Below are positions 23,898 through 34,249 of a stretch of 64,000 nucleotides of DNA, piece by piece (positions within the stretch are counted from its first letter, which is position 1; each line of letters opens with the position of its first letter). This DNA is from Sternotherus odoratus. Its lineage: Eukaryota; Chordata; Testudines; Kinosternidae. The position numbers and the translations under genes are program-made. The stretch covers positions 290,457,041-290,521,040 of the forward strand of contig JAVMKO010000001.1 of the NCBI GenBank assembly GCA_032164245.1, written 5' to 3'. The notes under the pieces were generated by a model. That model was not told where the DNA came from and did no database searches. It saw only the letters and a program-made list of their open reading frames with translations.

Positions 23898-24074
23898 CTC
23901 TAGGTAAAGACTAAGGAGGCAGGAGGCTACACAACCAAGCCTTTGTTTTCAGGGACAATGTTTTTAAAGGTAGCGAGCACCATTGCAGTTCTGTTAACAA
24001 TCAGAACGGAAAGAAGAAGTGGTGAGGAATTAGGGGAGACAGCATGTCACTCAATCTCTCCCTCTCCCCTCCCA

Positions 24075-24205
24075 TCTTTTGTCTGTTTCGACTACAAACT
24101 CTTCAGCACGACTGCCGCTTGTTAGATATTTGTGTGGTGCCCAGCCCACTGGATTCCTGATTTCAACTGAGGGCTGTAGGTGGTAATATAATGCAAACAA
24201 TAAAA
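24075..24205 (+). mobile_element. MIR/L2-type tail fragment
   Basis: The text tttgtctgtttcgactacaa then gtgtggtgcccagcccact and ggtggtaatataatgcaaac matches the tail of MIR-type elements with decay. Confidence 0.5.
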
Positions 24206-25661
24206 GGAATAATGGGATCTAGACTTGTTACTGTCGTTTCCTTACTAGCCTTGTCTGTTGAAACCTGAGTTTTAAAGTGCTGGTGCCTTTTTCATCGTAG
24301 CTTTCATCTTTTATTTTTTTCCCCAAATCAATAAATGTCCCTGCACTCCTCCATCTGCATTCCTCCTTCATCTCCTCACTGACAACCTGCAACGTCATTC
24401 GAGCCAGAACATATTTCGCTCTTGGCCTGTTCTCAGCCTCATAAATTCCTGGCAGGATTTGGGATGCGTTTCTGTTTGAAATAGCTTTCCACTCCGCCAT
24501 TGTATTTATAGAGATTGCGGCTGCCTCTGATCTGGGTCCAAATGTTAGGAATAACTGCACCAGGAAGCAGGCCACATCTCGACATATTGTTTGGATGGCT
24601 TTAATTTCAAGACCATGGATGTACCTTCACTTATTGGTTTTAGTAGCATAAATGGATTGTTCTGGGGTTTTATTGCTTTTGTTGGAGGGAACTATTACAT
24701 TTGCTCCTCAGGACAGAGAGGTGAATTAGATGTTGGTGACTTATTAATTCAGGAATCCTGTCCCTAAAGGATAAGAGCAGAGGTTCCCAATTTTTATTTT
24801 CTGCTACTTGAAACAGAGCCAGATAATGCACATGGCTCTGTTATGTGTGTGGGGGGGAGGGGAGGGGGGGGGGAACGGCGATTGTGCAGCCGTCTTGGTG
24901 ATTGCTGAAATAGCCCAGGAACAAGGTGTTAACGCCGGGGTGCTGGCAATGTGGGGTGCAGCAAGGAATCTGCAGACATTCAGCAGGATGGTGGCTCTCA
25001 CTCGAGAAATGCTGGTCATGTCGTTGGGAATTAAACAGTAAAACTAGGGGGTGAGCGCGCCCGGAATCTAGAGCTTTTCTGTGTCTGAGCCGAGGGCTAA
25101 CAGACAGTGACTGAGAAAATACCTGGGGAGCCAGATCCAAAGCCCGTTGATGTCAGTGGGACAATGCAATGGACTTTCAGATGAGGCGGCAGGGGAGGCT
25201 GATGCAGGAGGGAGGGGGGAAGGGAAAAAATGACACGCAAGTGTGTTTATGACTGTTAATTGGAGTTTAACTGAGCAACAAGTTCAGATAATACACTGCT
25301 AGGGCTATGCGAGGAAGGTCAAATAATCTAGAATAACCAGAATAGTGTTGCCCTCAAAGAGTCAGAAACCACATGCTATGGAAACAGGAATAGACTTTCT
25401 AATGGGATTTAGCAGCCATCACTATAGTATCTGGTACTAGCACAATGTCTATGCACCATCCACAGCATATAGAGATAGGGGAAAGTAGGAATTCACTGAG
25501 ATAATAGACAGGGCCTTCTCCTCCTCCCATCAAAGTCAATTCTGATCACCGTGACTCTGGTATAAATGAAATCCAAATCTGGCCCAGTGACTTTGGCCCT
25601 GATTCAGTAGAGTACTTAACCACATACTTCAGTACATCCCCATTCAGGAAAGCATTTAGGT
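24206..25661. other. Mostly unique DNA, no supported gene
   Basis: The part at 24228-24575 has an open frame of 115 codons on the minus strand without recognisable domain and looks free of repeats. At 24789, gcagaggttcccaat resembles a hAT left end but no partner end was found. A G-run lies at 24848-24873. The rest shows nothing. Confidence 0.35.
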
Positions 25662-25837
25662 CAGGGGTCTCCAAACTTTTCAGCCCGAGGGCCGCATTAA
25701 CTATCAAATAGCAGTTCGGGGGCCGACAACACACTCGAGGTCCAAATAAAAAAGAATCAAAACATGGATGTTGTTTTTAATTATTTATTTAATATTATTT
25801 TATTCAGTTATTATTTAATAACACATTGATACACTAC

Positions 25838-25990
25838 ACATGAACACCTGTTCACTACACATGAACACCTGTTCACTACACCTGAACACTACACCTGAAC
25901 ACCTGTTCACTACACCTGAACACTACACCTGTTCACTACACCTGAACACTACACCTGAACACCTGTTCACTACACCTGAACACTACACAT
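25838..25990. repeat. Short tandem array
   Basis: Variants of cactacacctgaa and cacctgtt alternate about a dozen times. The array is internal to the hAT at 25662-26920. Confidence 0.85.
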
Positions 25991-25994
25991 CAAC

Positions 25995-26530
25995 CCCCCA
26001 ACTGACCCACCCAGCCAGGTCTCTCCCCCCAAAACCTCCTTTCCTCCAACCCCCCCCAAATGACCCACCCAGCCAGGTCTCTCCCCCCAAAACCTCCTTT
26101 CCTCCAACCCCCCCCCAAATGACCCACCCAGCCAGGTCTCTCCCCCCAAAACCTCCTTTCCTCCAACCCCCAACTGACCCACCCAGCCAGGTCTCTCCCC
26201 CCAAAACCTCCTTTCCTCCAACCCCCCCCAACTGACCCACCCAGCCAGGTCTCTCCCCCCAAAACCTCCTTTCCTCCAACCCCCCCCCCAACTGACCCAC
26301 CCAGCCAGGTCTCTCCCCCCCAAACCTCCTTTCCTCCACCACCCCCCCAAATGACCCACCCAGCCAGGTCTCTCCCCCCCAAACCTCCTTTCCTCCAACC
26401 CCCAACTGACCCACCCAGCCAGGTCTCTCCCCCCAAAACCTCCTTTCCTCCAACCCCCCCCCCAACTGACCCACTCAACCCGGTCTCTTCCCCCCCCCCC
26501 AACTGACCCGCTCAACCCGGTCTCTCCCCA
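25995..26530. repeat. Minisatellite, 55-60 bp unit
   Basis: There are eight good units plus two diverged ones, each containing gacccacccagccaggtctc and aaacctcctttcctcca. Unit length varies through the C-run between units. It is internal to the hAT at 25662-26920. Confidence 0.92.
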
Positions 26531-26928
26531 CAGATCGTTTCGCCGCCTGGCAGTGGGTGGCTCCTTGTTTCGCCGCCTGTAACTGGGTGGCGGTGCGGCG
26601 CGTCCCGGCCCCAGCTCTGAGCTGTCCCTGGCCGGCGGCGGCAGCAGAGCACGCGGTGTGTCCCGGCCGGTGGTGGCAGCGGAGCACATGGTGCGTCCTG
26701 GCTGGCGGCGGCAGTGGAGCACGCGGCGCGTCCCGGCCCCGCGGCTGGCGGCGGTAGCGGAGCACGCGGCGCGTCCCGGCCGGCGGTGGCAGCGGAGCAC
26801 GCGGCGCATCCCGGCCCCGTGGCTGGTTCCCGACCCCTGCAGACAAAAAGATCCCGCGGGCCGGATGAGAGGGCCTCGCGGGCCGCATCCGGCCCGCGGG
26901 CCGTAGTTTGGAGACCCCTGACTTAGGT

Positions 26929-27239
26929 TAAGCACACGCTTAAGTGTGTTACAGAATAGGGGTGCCTTCCTGAATTGCGGCCATTGACTCCAATGGAGCA
27001 GGACCTGACCACTATTTAATCGTTGAGCAATCTAAGCGTAGGTTTGAAAATGTAGATTCCCTAGATTCAAATCCCTGCAACACTGACACGGCCCTTCGTC
27101 CTTCTCTGGGAAAACTGAGCTCCATGCAGTTGTAGTCAATTGGCACCATGTCAGTGCTGCAAGATCAGATACCACGAGATATGGGGAGAATACCAGCCAA
27201 TGCTTTTTACAAGGAGTTCAGTCTGCTTGCTTTAGCAAA
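26929..27239. other. No gene; one foldback-repeat core
   Basis: The sequence ccattgactccaatgg at 26981-26996 is a core of the foldback family described at 62350-62427. Nothing else was recognised. Confidence 0.4.
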
Positions 27240-27598
27240 AGAAGATTGAGAAGACTTGACTACGGTGCATAAGCAACTTAATGAGGAGGAAAGGCTGTAC
27301 TCATGGATTCTCCAGTCTAGTGAAGAAAGGCACAACAAGAACCCGTGGCTGAAAGTGGAAGCCAGACAAATTAAAATTAGCAATAAGCAAAAATAATAAT
27401 AATTAAAAAAAAACAGTGAGGGTAATTAACCATTAGTACAAAGTAGGGGAAGTGGTGGATCCTCCATCTGTTGAAATAGTCAGTCAAGACGGGGTGATGT
27501 TCTGGAAGATATGCTTTAGTCAAACACCACTTATTAGGCTCAAGACAGGGTTAACTGGATGACATTCTATGGCCCGTGATATATAGGTCAGCCTAGAA
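27240..27598 (+). mobile_element. CR1 LINE 3' region
   Basis: The text gaagccagacaaattaaaat then cagtgagggtaattaaccat and gtggtggatcctccatctgt is the post-reverse-transcriptase 3' region of CR1 in sense orientation. It is interrupted at 27599 by a hAT end. Confidence 0.7.
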
Positions 27599-27721
27599 CA
27601 GGGGTGGGCAAACTTTTTGGCCCAAGGGCCACATTGGGGTTCAAAAATTGTATGAAGGGCCGGGTAGGGAAGGCCCTGTCCCCATCTGACCCCTCCCACT
27701 CCCCCTCCCTCCCCCACCAAC
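27599..27721. mobile_element. hAT left-end fragment
   Basis: The text caggggtgggcaaacttttt then ggcccaagggccacattggg is the left end of the 23245-23897 family. The matching right end is absent, so the copy is truncated or was broken by the next insertion. Confidence 0.7.
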
Positions 27722-27821
27722 CAGGACCGGCTCCAGGCACCAGTGAAGGAAGCAGGTGCCTGGGGCTGCCAAAATTTTATTTTCTTTCTGCGGCGGCAGC
27801 TCTCTTACACACTGTTTAAAC
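27722..27821. mobile_element. Possible hAT fragment
   Basis: The text caggaccggctccaggcacc then caggtgcctggggctgccaa has the look of the left end of another hAT family. No right end was found. Confidence 0.4.
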
Positions 27822-28120
27822 CAGGTTTCTCAAACCGGGGGTCACGAACCCCCCCCCCCCCCGGGGCTCGCCGAGCGCTCCCAAGGGGGTCGTGAGCTCC
27901 CGGCGCCACTTAAAAGCCACCGAATGAATTACTTCCGCATTCAGAGGCTTTTTGGCAGACATGCCAAGCTATTTCGGGAGCACTCGGCATGTCCGCCGAA
28001 AACAGTTGCCGAATGCGGAAGTAATTTATTTGGCAGCTTTTCGGCGGACGCACAAGGGTCCGCCGTGGCTGGCAATGTATGGAAAAGGGGTCACAGTTCT
28101 CAAAAGTTTGAGAACCGCTG
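27822..28120. mobile_element. Non-autonomous hAT, complete
   Basis: The left end caggtttctcaaaccggggg and the right end agtttgagaaccgctg are inverted. The 8-bp duplication gtttaaac is exact (27814-27821 and 28121-28128). The inner arms also pair (gaatgaattacttccgcatt with ccgaatgcggaagtaattta), giving a long hairpin. It is non-coding. Confidence 0.92.
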
Positions 28121-28128
28121 GTTTAAAC

Positions 28129-28544
28129 TGATGAAGGAAGTACTAGTGAAGCAGATACAGATTTTCCCCTTGGATTCTTATAGATACAATTTCTCCCTAG
28201 TAATTTTCACTAGAAGCCAGATGCAGCCCTGAAAAACGGGAGCCACATGGCTCTGGGTTCAGCTAATGGATCACAAGACCCTTTTGTATTCCATTAGTAG
28301 TGACTGAAAGCTGTTTCCATCTGATGTCTGCTTGGCTACCTATGTGAAATGAATTGTTGGTCTTCGTAACCCACTTTCTAGTGAACACTGGTTCACACCT
28401 CAAGACGATCATCCCATTTGGCGCTAGTTGTTGCCCCCAGCCTACAGTTTCTGCTGAAATGCCAAGGATTGACCCGAACATGGAAAATAAAAGACTTTCT
28501 AAGCCCCTCCTCCAGAATGGTGGAGCTGGTGGGGGGGAAACGTA
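28129..28544. other. No gene recognised
   Basis: Nothing supportable was found. Confidence 0.4.
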
Positions 28545-29165
28545 AACACACAATAAGAGACTGTCTCTACTACGAAGAGCTTACACTAAATAGACGAGGA
28601 AAAGGTTTTGGGGAAAGAACATTTGGACCCCATTTTACAGCCGGGAAATTGAGGCAGAGATATAAATTCACTCTCTCGGTGTCATGGAGGAGGGGCCGTG
28701 TGGAGAACTGAGCACAACAGTCTAGAGCAGCGGTTCTCAAACTTCATTGCACCGCAACCCCCTTCCGACAACAAAAATTACCACACGACCCCAGGACTGA
28801 AGCCAGAGCCCCGCTGCCCCAAACGGTAGGTGAGGGGGGTGCAAAGCCGAAGCCCAAGGCGGGAGGGGCATGTAACTCGAGCCCAGTCTCCCAGGGCTGA
28901 AGATGAAGCCTGAGTCCCGCTGCCCAGGGCTGAAGGAGGTGGGGTGGGGGTGGGGGTGGGGGTGGGAGGGGGTTGGGCTTGGGCTGGAGCCCCAGGCAGT
29001 GAGGCTCAGGTTTGGGCTTCGACCCTGGGCCCCAGCACATCTAACACCAGCCCTGGTGACTGCATTAAAATGACCCAGTTGTAGGTCCCGAACCACAGTT
29101 TGAGAAGCATTGCTCTAGAGTCTAAGAAGCCAGCCACTAAACACAAAGACCAGCCTTCCTCTGAG
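28545..29165 (-). mobile_element. MIR-type SINE split by a hAT
   Basis: The plus strand shows aataagagactgtctctact, gaagagcttacactaaatag, ccccattttacagccgggaa at 28545-28727, then the continuation aagaccagccttcctct after the hAT. Together they form a reverse-oriented MIR-type element. Confidence 0.65.
28728..29112. mobile_element. Non-autonomous hAT inside MIR
   Basis: The left end cagcggttctcaaacttcat and the right end cagtttgagaagcattg are inverted. The flanks gtctagag (28720-28727) and ctctagag (29113-29120) differ at one of eight bases. A (GGGGT)n-like tract lies at about 28935-28975. There is no transposase. Confidence 0.88.
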
Positions 29166-30227
29166 CCGAGCTACTCACCAGACACCCCCAGCTGGTAGGT
29201 CGGTCAAGCTGATGCCTTTACCAGCACAAAAATCACTGAAACATAATTTTAAAAAAATCCCTCCCCCCAAAAGTGCAGCTCAGAAAAGTGAACCGGTTCA
29301 GCAGTTTCTTGACGCTTGAAAGGAGCCTCACTCGCACTGTCTGATTACCCACAAAATATTCCTGTTATTAAAGGAAATGAAAATAAAGGCGCACATACGA
29401 TATATGGCGAGAAAGCCTGGGATCGATGCCAGAAGAGCTGATGCTAATCAATTCTAAATAATTTCCAAGTTCAATATTCCCCTCCCCTGGGACTGTACCT
29501 AAGACATCACGCCAGGAGGATGTCAGTGCTACAGATTCCAGAGTTGGACTCTAACGCCAGGGAAAGAGAATCTGCAAATATTTAGTCTGTCAGAAAGACT
29601 TTTCCAATTAGTGGATCTTAGATCAAGGTCTGAATGATTCTGAGACATGTTAGGGTTTGGACAGAGATTACACAGTCTCACTGGGGTCATCATTTACTTA
29701 AAACTATTAGTATCTGACATGCATGTGTATTTCAGGGCACTTAAACGAGAAACTGCTTAATTTACACTAACAGTTGTATGGATGGAACCCATTTAGCGTG
29801 GATGCCTATATCCCTAGACAGCTGACTCCAAGCCTGAGTTGACTTCATCATTTCTCATCCCCAGGAAAATTGCTTATTCATGAATAAAAATTAACATAGT
29901 TGACTCAAATAAGCAATGGGGCCTTTGTCACGGAAGATGGGGTGTCATCACCCACCAGTGCTATGACTAGCTTTGCTCTATTTGATTATTACTCCTATTA
30001 CCATTGCTGCTAATGTTTACACATACGTTCAAGGACCAAATTTGGAAATAAGGAGGAGGGAGGAAGAAGTAATGGGGAGGCAATAGAGGCCTGAGCATTC
30101 TGGGTAATGGGGCATCACTGGTGTCAACCTGATTGTTAGAGGAGAGTCAGGCCCACTCAGATTATTTGTTCACTCGTGGGTTAGTTTCTTTTTAGAGTGG
30201 TGAAAAATAGCAGGGAAAATAATCTCA
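29166..30227. other. No gene recognised
   Basis: No gene, RNA or repeat is recognised with confidence. This is one of the longer repeat-poor stretches. Confidence 0.4.
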
Positions 30228-30235
30228 GTGTCACT

Positions 30236-30643
30236 CAAAGGCACCGACTCCCTGGTTGCTCCAGGGTAGGGTGACCAGACAGCAAATGTGAAAAATCGGG
30301 ACAGGGGGTTGGGGGTAAAAGGAGTCTATATAAGGGAGAGACCCAAAAATCGGGACTGTCCCTATAAAATCAGGACATCTGGTCACCCTACTCCAGGGCT
30401 GGAGCACCCCTGAGGGAAAATTGGTGGGTGCTGAGCACTCACCAGCAGCTCCCTGCCCTAGCTCTGCCTCCGTCTCCACCAGGCCTGGGAGGGAAGGGGG
30501 TGGAGGGAAATGTGTCACGCCCAGGTGAGGAGGCGGGCTGGGGATTTGGGGACGGGGTTGGAATGGGGGTAGGGAAGGGGCGGAGTTGGGGCAGAGGCAG
30601 GGGCAGAAGCACGCACCGGCGCCGGGTAAAGTTGGCACCTATG
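30236..30643. mobile_element. hAT hosting a second hAT
   Basis: The left end caaaggcaccgactcc and the right end agttggcacctatg are inverted. The flanks gtgtcact (30228-30235) and gtgtgact (30644-30651) differ at one of eight bases. It belongs to the family of 1238-1693. A smaller element sits inside at 30267-30390. The interior is G-rich. Confidence 0.87.
30267..30390. mobile_element. Small nested hAT-type MITE, 124 bp
   Basis: The ends tagggtgaccaga and tctggtcaccctact are inverted, and the inner arms (aaaaatcgggaca and aaaaatcgggactgtccct) add further symmetry. The exact 8-bp duplication ctccaggg (30259-30266 and 30391-30398) lies within the surrounding hAT, so this insertion is the younger of the two. 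Confidence 0.93.
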
Positions 30644-30829
30644 GTGTGACTAGAGTTCTCTGGTGACTGGGACATGGGGAAGGAGGGACTAGTCTTCTAG
30701 AGTCATCTGAAAAGATGCCCCTTGGTTATTTCTGGTACAGCCATGCTCTATAAATGAGACAGGCCTATATATACACATACGCACATATATTTAGTTAATG
30801 ATAAGGTGCCTGTAGGTGACGCTCAAGAT

Positions 30830-31330
30830 TAATATGTTACATAGTTTGCACAACTACAAACTGTACCAAGGTGAAGGCAAGATAGGAAGAATAGTAAGAG
30901 GCCAATATGGGTCCATCAGGAGCTTCTTAATGACCTGAAAATCAAAAAAGAATTCTGCAATAAGTGGAAACGTGGACAAATTGCTAAGGAGGAGTATAAA
31001 AGAATAGCACTAGCACATAAAGACAAAATCAGAAAGGTGAAGTCATGAAATGAGTTATACTGAGCAAGGAACATAAAGGAAAAAGCAAGAGGAGAGAAAG
31101 ATGAAGAAAAATGTAGGTCCTCTACTTACTTGGGAAGGAGATCTAATAGCAGATGACACCAAGAAAGCTGAGCTGTTTAATGCCTATTTTGCTTCAGTCT
31201 TCACTAAAAAAGTTAATGGTGACCAGATACTCCACACAATTGATATTAAGAACCAGGGGGGAGGAACACAAGCCAAATTAGGGAAAGAACTGGTTAAAGA
31301 ATACTTCGAATAGTTAGACGCATTCAAGTC
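30830..31330 (+). mobile_element. CR1 ORF2 fragment
   Basis: The sense-strand DNA covers the linker between the endonuclease and reverse transcriptase parts of CR1 ORF2. The reading contains lysine-rich blocks followed by the conserved NAYFASVFT motif. Both ends are truncated. Confidence 0.82.
31101..31313 (+). pseudogene. CR1 ORF2 remnant, 70 codons
   Basis: The open stretch encodes the start of the CR1 reverse transcriptase module, with GPLLTWEGDL, a KAELFNAYFASVFTKK block and the downstream acidic linker. The family protein is around 900 residues or more, so this is a small remnant, and stops lie both before and after. It encodes no active enzyme. The NAYFASVFT match makes the family call reliable. 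The local frame is kept open by chance. Confidence 0.8.
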
Positions 31331-31489
31331 GGCTCCATAGAAAGCACTAGGAGCTTTGCCATTGACTTCAATGTGGCCAGGATTTCACCACTGATCTACT
31401 GAATCCCTGTCCAGTAACCTATGGCAAAATTTTCTCAGGGTTCCTCCATCTCTCGAGAGTGAAGAAATGCACCGCAAATGCCTCGAGGC

Positions 31490-32229
31490 CAATGGTTCCC
31501 AAACTGGGGTTTGTGAACCCCTGTGGGTTCGGGAAATGTTACAGAGGGTTCTCGGGGGAAAATTCCCTAATGGTGGACAGAGCTGCCCTTAGGACCCTGT
31601 TAAGCATGGGGCTGGAAGCCTGGAGCCCTGGAGACTTCCAAGAGCTAAGCAGATCAAAGCAAGCATATCACACGGAGGAGATTAAAATTTCAAGACTCCT
31701 TATAAGAAATGGAGAGGGAGGTGGATATTTTTTGCTGTTTTTAAAATTAAATAGGCAGCTAGTATTGTTTTTAAAATGATCATGAAGAACGAGTTTAAGC
31801 TTTGTAACGTGTGTTGTTTGCCTGGACTGCTCAAGACTTGAATGCTTGTGTAGGAAGAACTCTTGGAATTGGCTTCTTAAATACCTTCCTGCTGTTTCAC
31901 ATCTGATACTCCTTGATGAAACATAGGAGCCTTGTCTTATAACAGCCTTATTCAAAGTGATACAAGCTATGAAAGTGAGATCTTGGAAGAGTTTCACCAT
32001 TTTCATAATGTAAAAAAAATACTGTAATGATTAATAATAATTAATAATCAATAGTCTGTAATAAGCATGTCAGAAAACCAAATTGTATATTTCCAAGATC
32101 ACGGCTTTTATCATTTATGCTCAGGCAAGGGAGAAAATCCTTGGAAATATTCATTTTTAGGAGGAAGTTCACGAGACTTGACATTTTAGTGAAAGGGGTT
32201 CACAGGTTGTGAAAATTTGGGAACCACGG
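31490..32229. mobile_element. hAT-type element, degraded
   Basis: The left end caatggttcccaaactgggg and the right end aaaatttgggaaccacgg are inverted. The inner gggtttgtgaacccctgtgg and gaaaggggttcacaggttgt pair as well. The candidate 8-bp flanks ctcgaggc and cagtaggc share only five positions, consistent with age. The interior has no recognisable transposase. Confidence 0.72.
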
Positions 32230-32274
32230 CAGTAGGCCTAGAAAGCTGGGTTAGACATGTTGCCTCCACTTAAT

Positions 32275-32465
32275 AGTTAGCGCCAAGTTTTCAGAAGTGG
32301 CTATTGATTTTGAGGCCCTGATTTTCGGATGCCCAACTTGAGACACCTTGAATTTCAGAAAGTGCTGATCACCTGCCCCTCTGAAATTTAGGCCCCTTTA
32401 GAGGTGTCCCAAATTGAGCACCCAAAATCTCCTGTCCCTTTTGAAAATTTTTGACTTGAGTTACT
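32275..32465. repeat. Old dispersed repeat, family unassigned
   Basis: Phrases such as tttcagaagtggctattgat, gcccaacttgagacacctt and gaaatttaggcccctttaga have inverted internal relations (tgaatttcagaaagtgctga against gcccctctgaaatttaggcc). They resemble the block at 59795-59900. Confidence 0.4.
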
Positions 32466-33147
32466 TTCTGGAAAAGCTATTCGCAGCCCCACAGAGAAGG
32501 GCTTTCATACCACAGTGTTTATCATTCTAGATAATCCCAGTAGTGTAATCCTCATGCTGAGTAACAGAGGGGATTTCTTCTAGAGTCCTTGCCATGAAAG
32601 ACTGAGCTATTTATAAAACTGAGATTTTGAAGGGAGACTTTATCTGCCGTTCTCAACGGGTGAGTCCCAGTTGTATTTCATATGTTCCATTACCGCTAAA
32701 CATCCAACTAGACCTGTTGCACTAATGAATGTTCTTCCCCATCCCTGGGTCTTACAGAGCATCAGGCTGTGCCTTAAGCACTTTAAAATCATTGCATAGG
32801 AGCATTTCCTACTCGCTAAACCTTCTGTATGAATGACAAAATACCGTAATGCTTAGATGCAAAGATTCTATAATAGATCAATCAATCTATCTCATGGTAA
32901 CAGGGGCTAGAGAGCCAGAAACTTTTCTCTACCCCAAACCCAAGTAACTTGGCTTGGTGTAGGAGGATTCAGAGGAGGAACGGTCTCCTCCAGCCACAAC
33001 ATCAGGATGCCTCCGAAGCTACCCCAAGACTGCAGTTATCGCTGCTGCTTTTGTCCCAGGAAACACTCCTGCCCTTCTCTTAGCTTATTCCCCAAGCCAC
33101 ACACAGCTGATCTCTGCAGTGCATAGTGTTTGGAGTTCAAGCATAAT
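32466..33147. other. No gene recognised
   Basis: Nothing supportable was found. Confidence 0.4.
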
Positions 33148-33654
33148 CAGGGCCAGCGACAGGAATTTTCGGGCCCCGTACGCAGATCGTGCGCCCCCCC
33201 TCCCCGGTCTCCTGCCGCCCGCGGGGCCCACCCCCGGCTGGTCTCCCGCCGCCCGCGGGCTCCCCCCCCCCGGCCGGTCTCCTGCCGCCCGCGGGCCCCC
33301 CCGGCCACTCTCCCACCGCCCGTGGGGCCCCCCGGTCTCCCCCGGCCCCCCCCGGCTGGTCTCCCGCCGCCCGCGGGCCCCAACCCCCGCATGCACCTGG
33401 CCGTGTGGCCCCCGCATGCGCTTTGGCCGCCTGGCCCGGCCGGGAGAAGCAAAGGGGGGGGAGGGTGGGTGCTGGGTGCCGGGGGAGGGGGCTGATGAGC
33501 ACTGCAGCGGCTGCCCGGAGCTGCGCCTTGCTCACAGCCCCGGTGACAAGGGGGTACAGCAGCGTACCGGGCCCACCCCGGACTTCAGGGCCCCCCCCTG
33601 AAGTCCGGGGTCCGGTACAGCTGTACCCGTAGTACCCCCCTGTCGCCGGCCCTG
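33148..33654. mobile_element. Non-autonomous hAT, very GC-rich
   Basis: The left end cagggccagcgacagg and the right end cctgtcgccggccctg are inverted. The 8-bp duplication agcataat is exact (33140-33147 and 33655-33662). The interior repeats gtctcccgccgcccgcggg several times (33190-33380) and ends in a strong hairpin: accccggacttcag at 33575-33588 pairs exactly with ctgaagtccggggt at 33598-33611. The frames of up to 160 codons are artefacts. Confidence 0.93.
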
Positions 33655-33662
33655 AGCATAAT

Positions 33663-33729
33663 AAGAGAGAGAGAGAGAGTCCTCCAAGTCTATACCATCA
33701 TATATATATATATTTATATATATATATAA
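33663..33729. repeat. (GA)n and (TA)n microsatellites
   Basis: An (AG) run at 33663-33679 is followed by an interrupted (TA) run at about 33699-33729. Confidence 0.9.
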
Positions 33730-34249
33730 AACCTAACACCACCATTTTTTAAATTAACTCTTAACTTGCTTGGAGACTATGGTACTTTCCTCTGGGTTTG
33801 GGGGGGGGGGATTGTTCTTTCATGGTTTGTATTATACAAAGTCCTGTGTGTACCTTTCAGGCAGTTTGATGTTGGCGTGAGTGTGAGTGTTGCTTGTGAT
33901 AACAGGAGAACTCTTTGCACTTGGTTTTTCTGGTGGAGAGTGGCATGTTGAGCCTCTGTTCAATGTCTCTCAGTCACTCATCCGCCTGCATTCCTTTGGT
34001 GTCCTGACCAAGTCTCAGTCATATGCATATTTCACCCTCCTCTGGGACCTGCTTATGCCTTGTATTCAGAGTAGCTGAATGTATTGACAGTTTCCTGGAA
34101 ATAGAGGCCCATCCATTGCTATGTTGTGTGAATGAGGATGTATCAGTTCAACACAAATGTGTTGCTTCCAAGTCCATGATTTATCCTGAGGAAATAATTT
34201 GTTCCTGACAGGGTCTCCTGTTAGTAATTTCGGGAGATCTTTAGCTTGT

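Larger units (their letters stand above)
25662..26920. mobile_element. hAT carrying two tandem-repeat arrays
   Basis: The left end is caggggtctccaaactttt and the right end is tagtttggagacccctg, an inverted pair. Flanks atttaggt (25654-25661) and acttaggt (26921-26928) form an 8-bp duplication with one mismatch. Subterminal gggccgcatt and gcgggccgcatccgg mirror each other. The interior holds a short-unit array (25838-25990), a 55-60-bp minisatellite (25995-26530) and a GC-rich block with repeats of cgcggcgcgtcccggcc (26570-26830). The 321-codon minus-strand frame is a by-product of the arrays. Confidence 0.92.

Noticed and set aside
25995..26530. Possible CRISPR-like array
   Set aside because: Units are head-to-tail without unique spacers, in a vertebrate repeat element.
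25970..26935. 321-codon Gly/Trp-rich frame on the minus strand
   Set aside because: It follows the 55-60-bp minisatellite and ends at the hAT terminus; parallel frames are equally open.
33119..33632. Pro/Arg-rich frames on both strands
   Set aside because: They lie almost entirely within the GC-rich hAT at 33148-33654.
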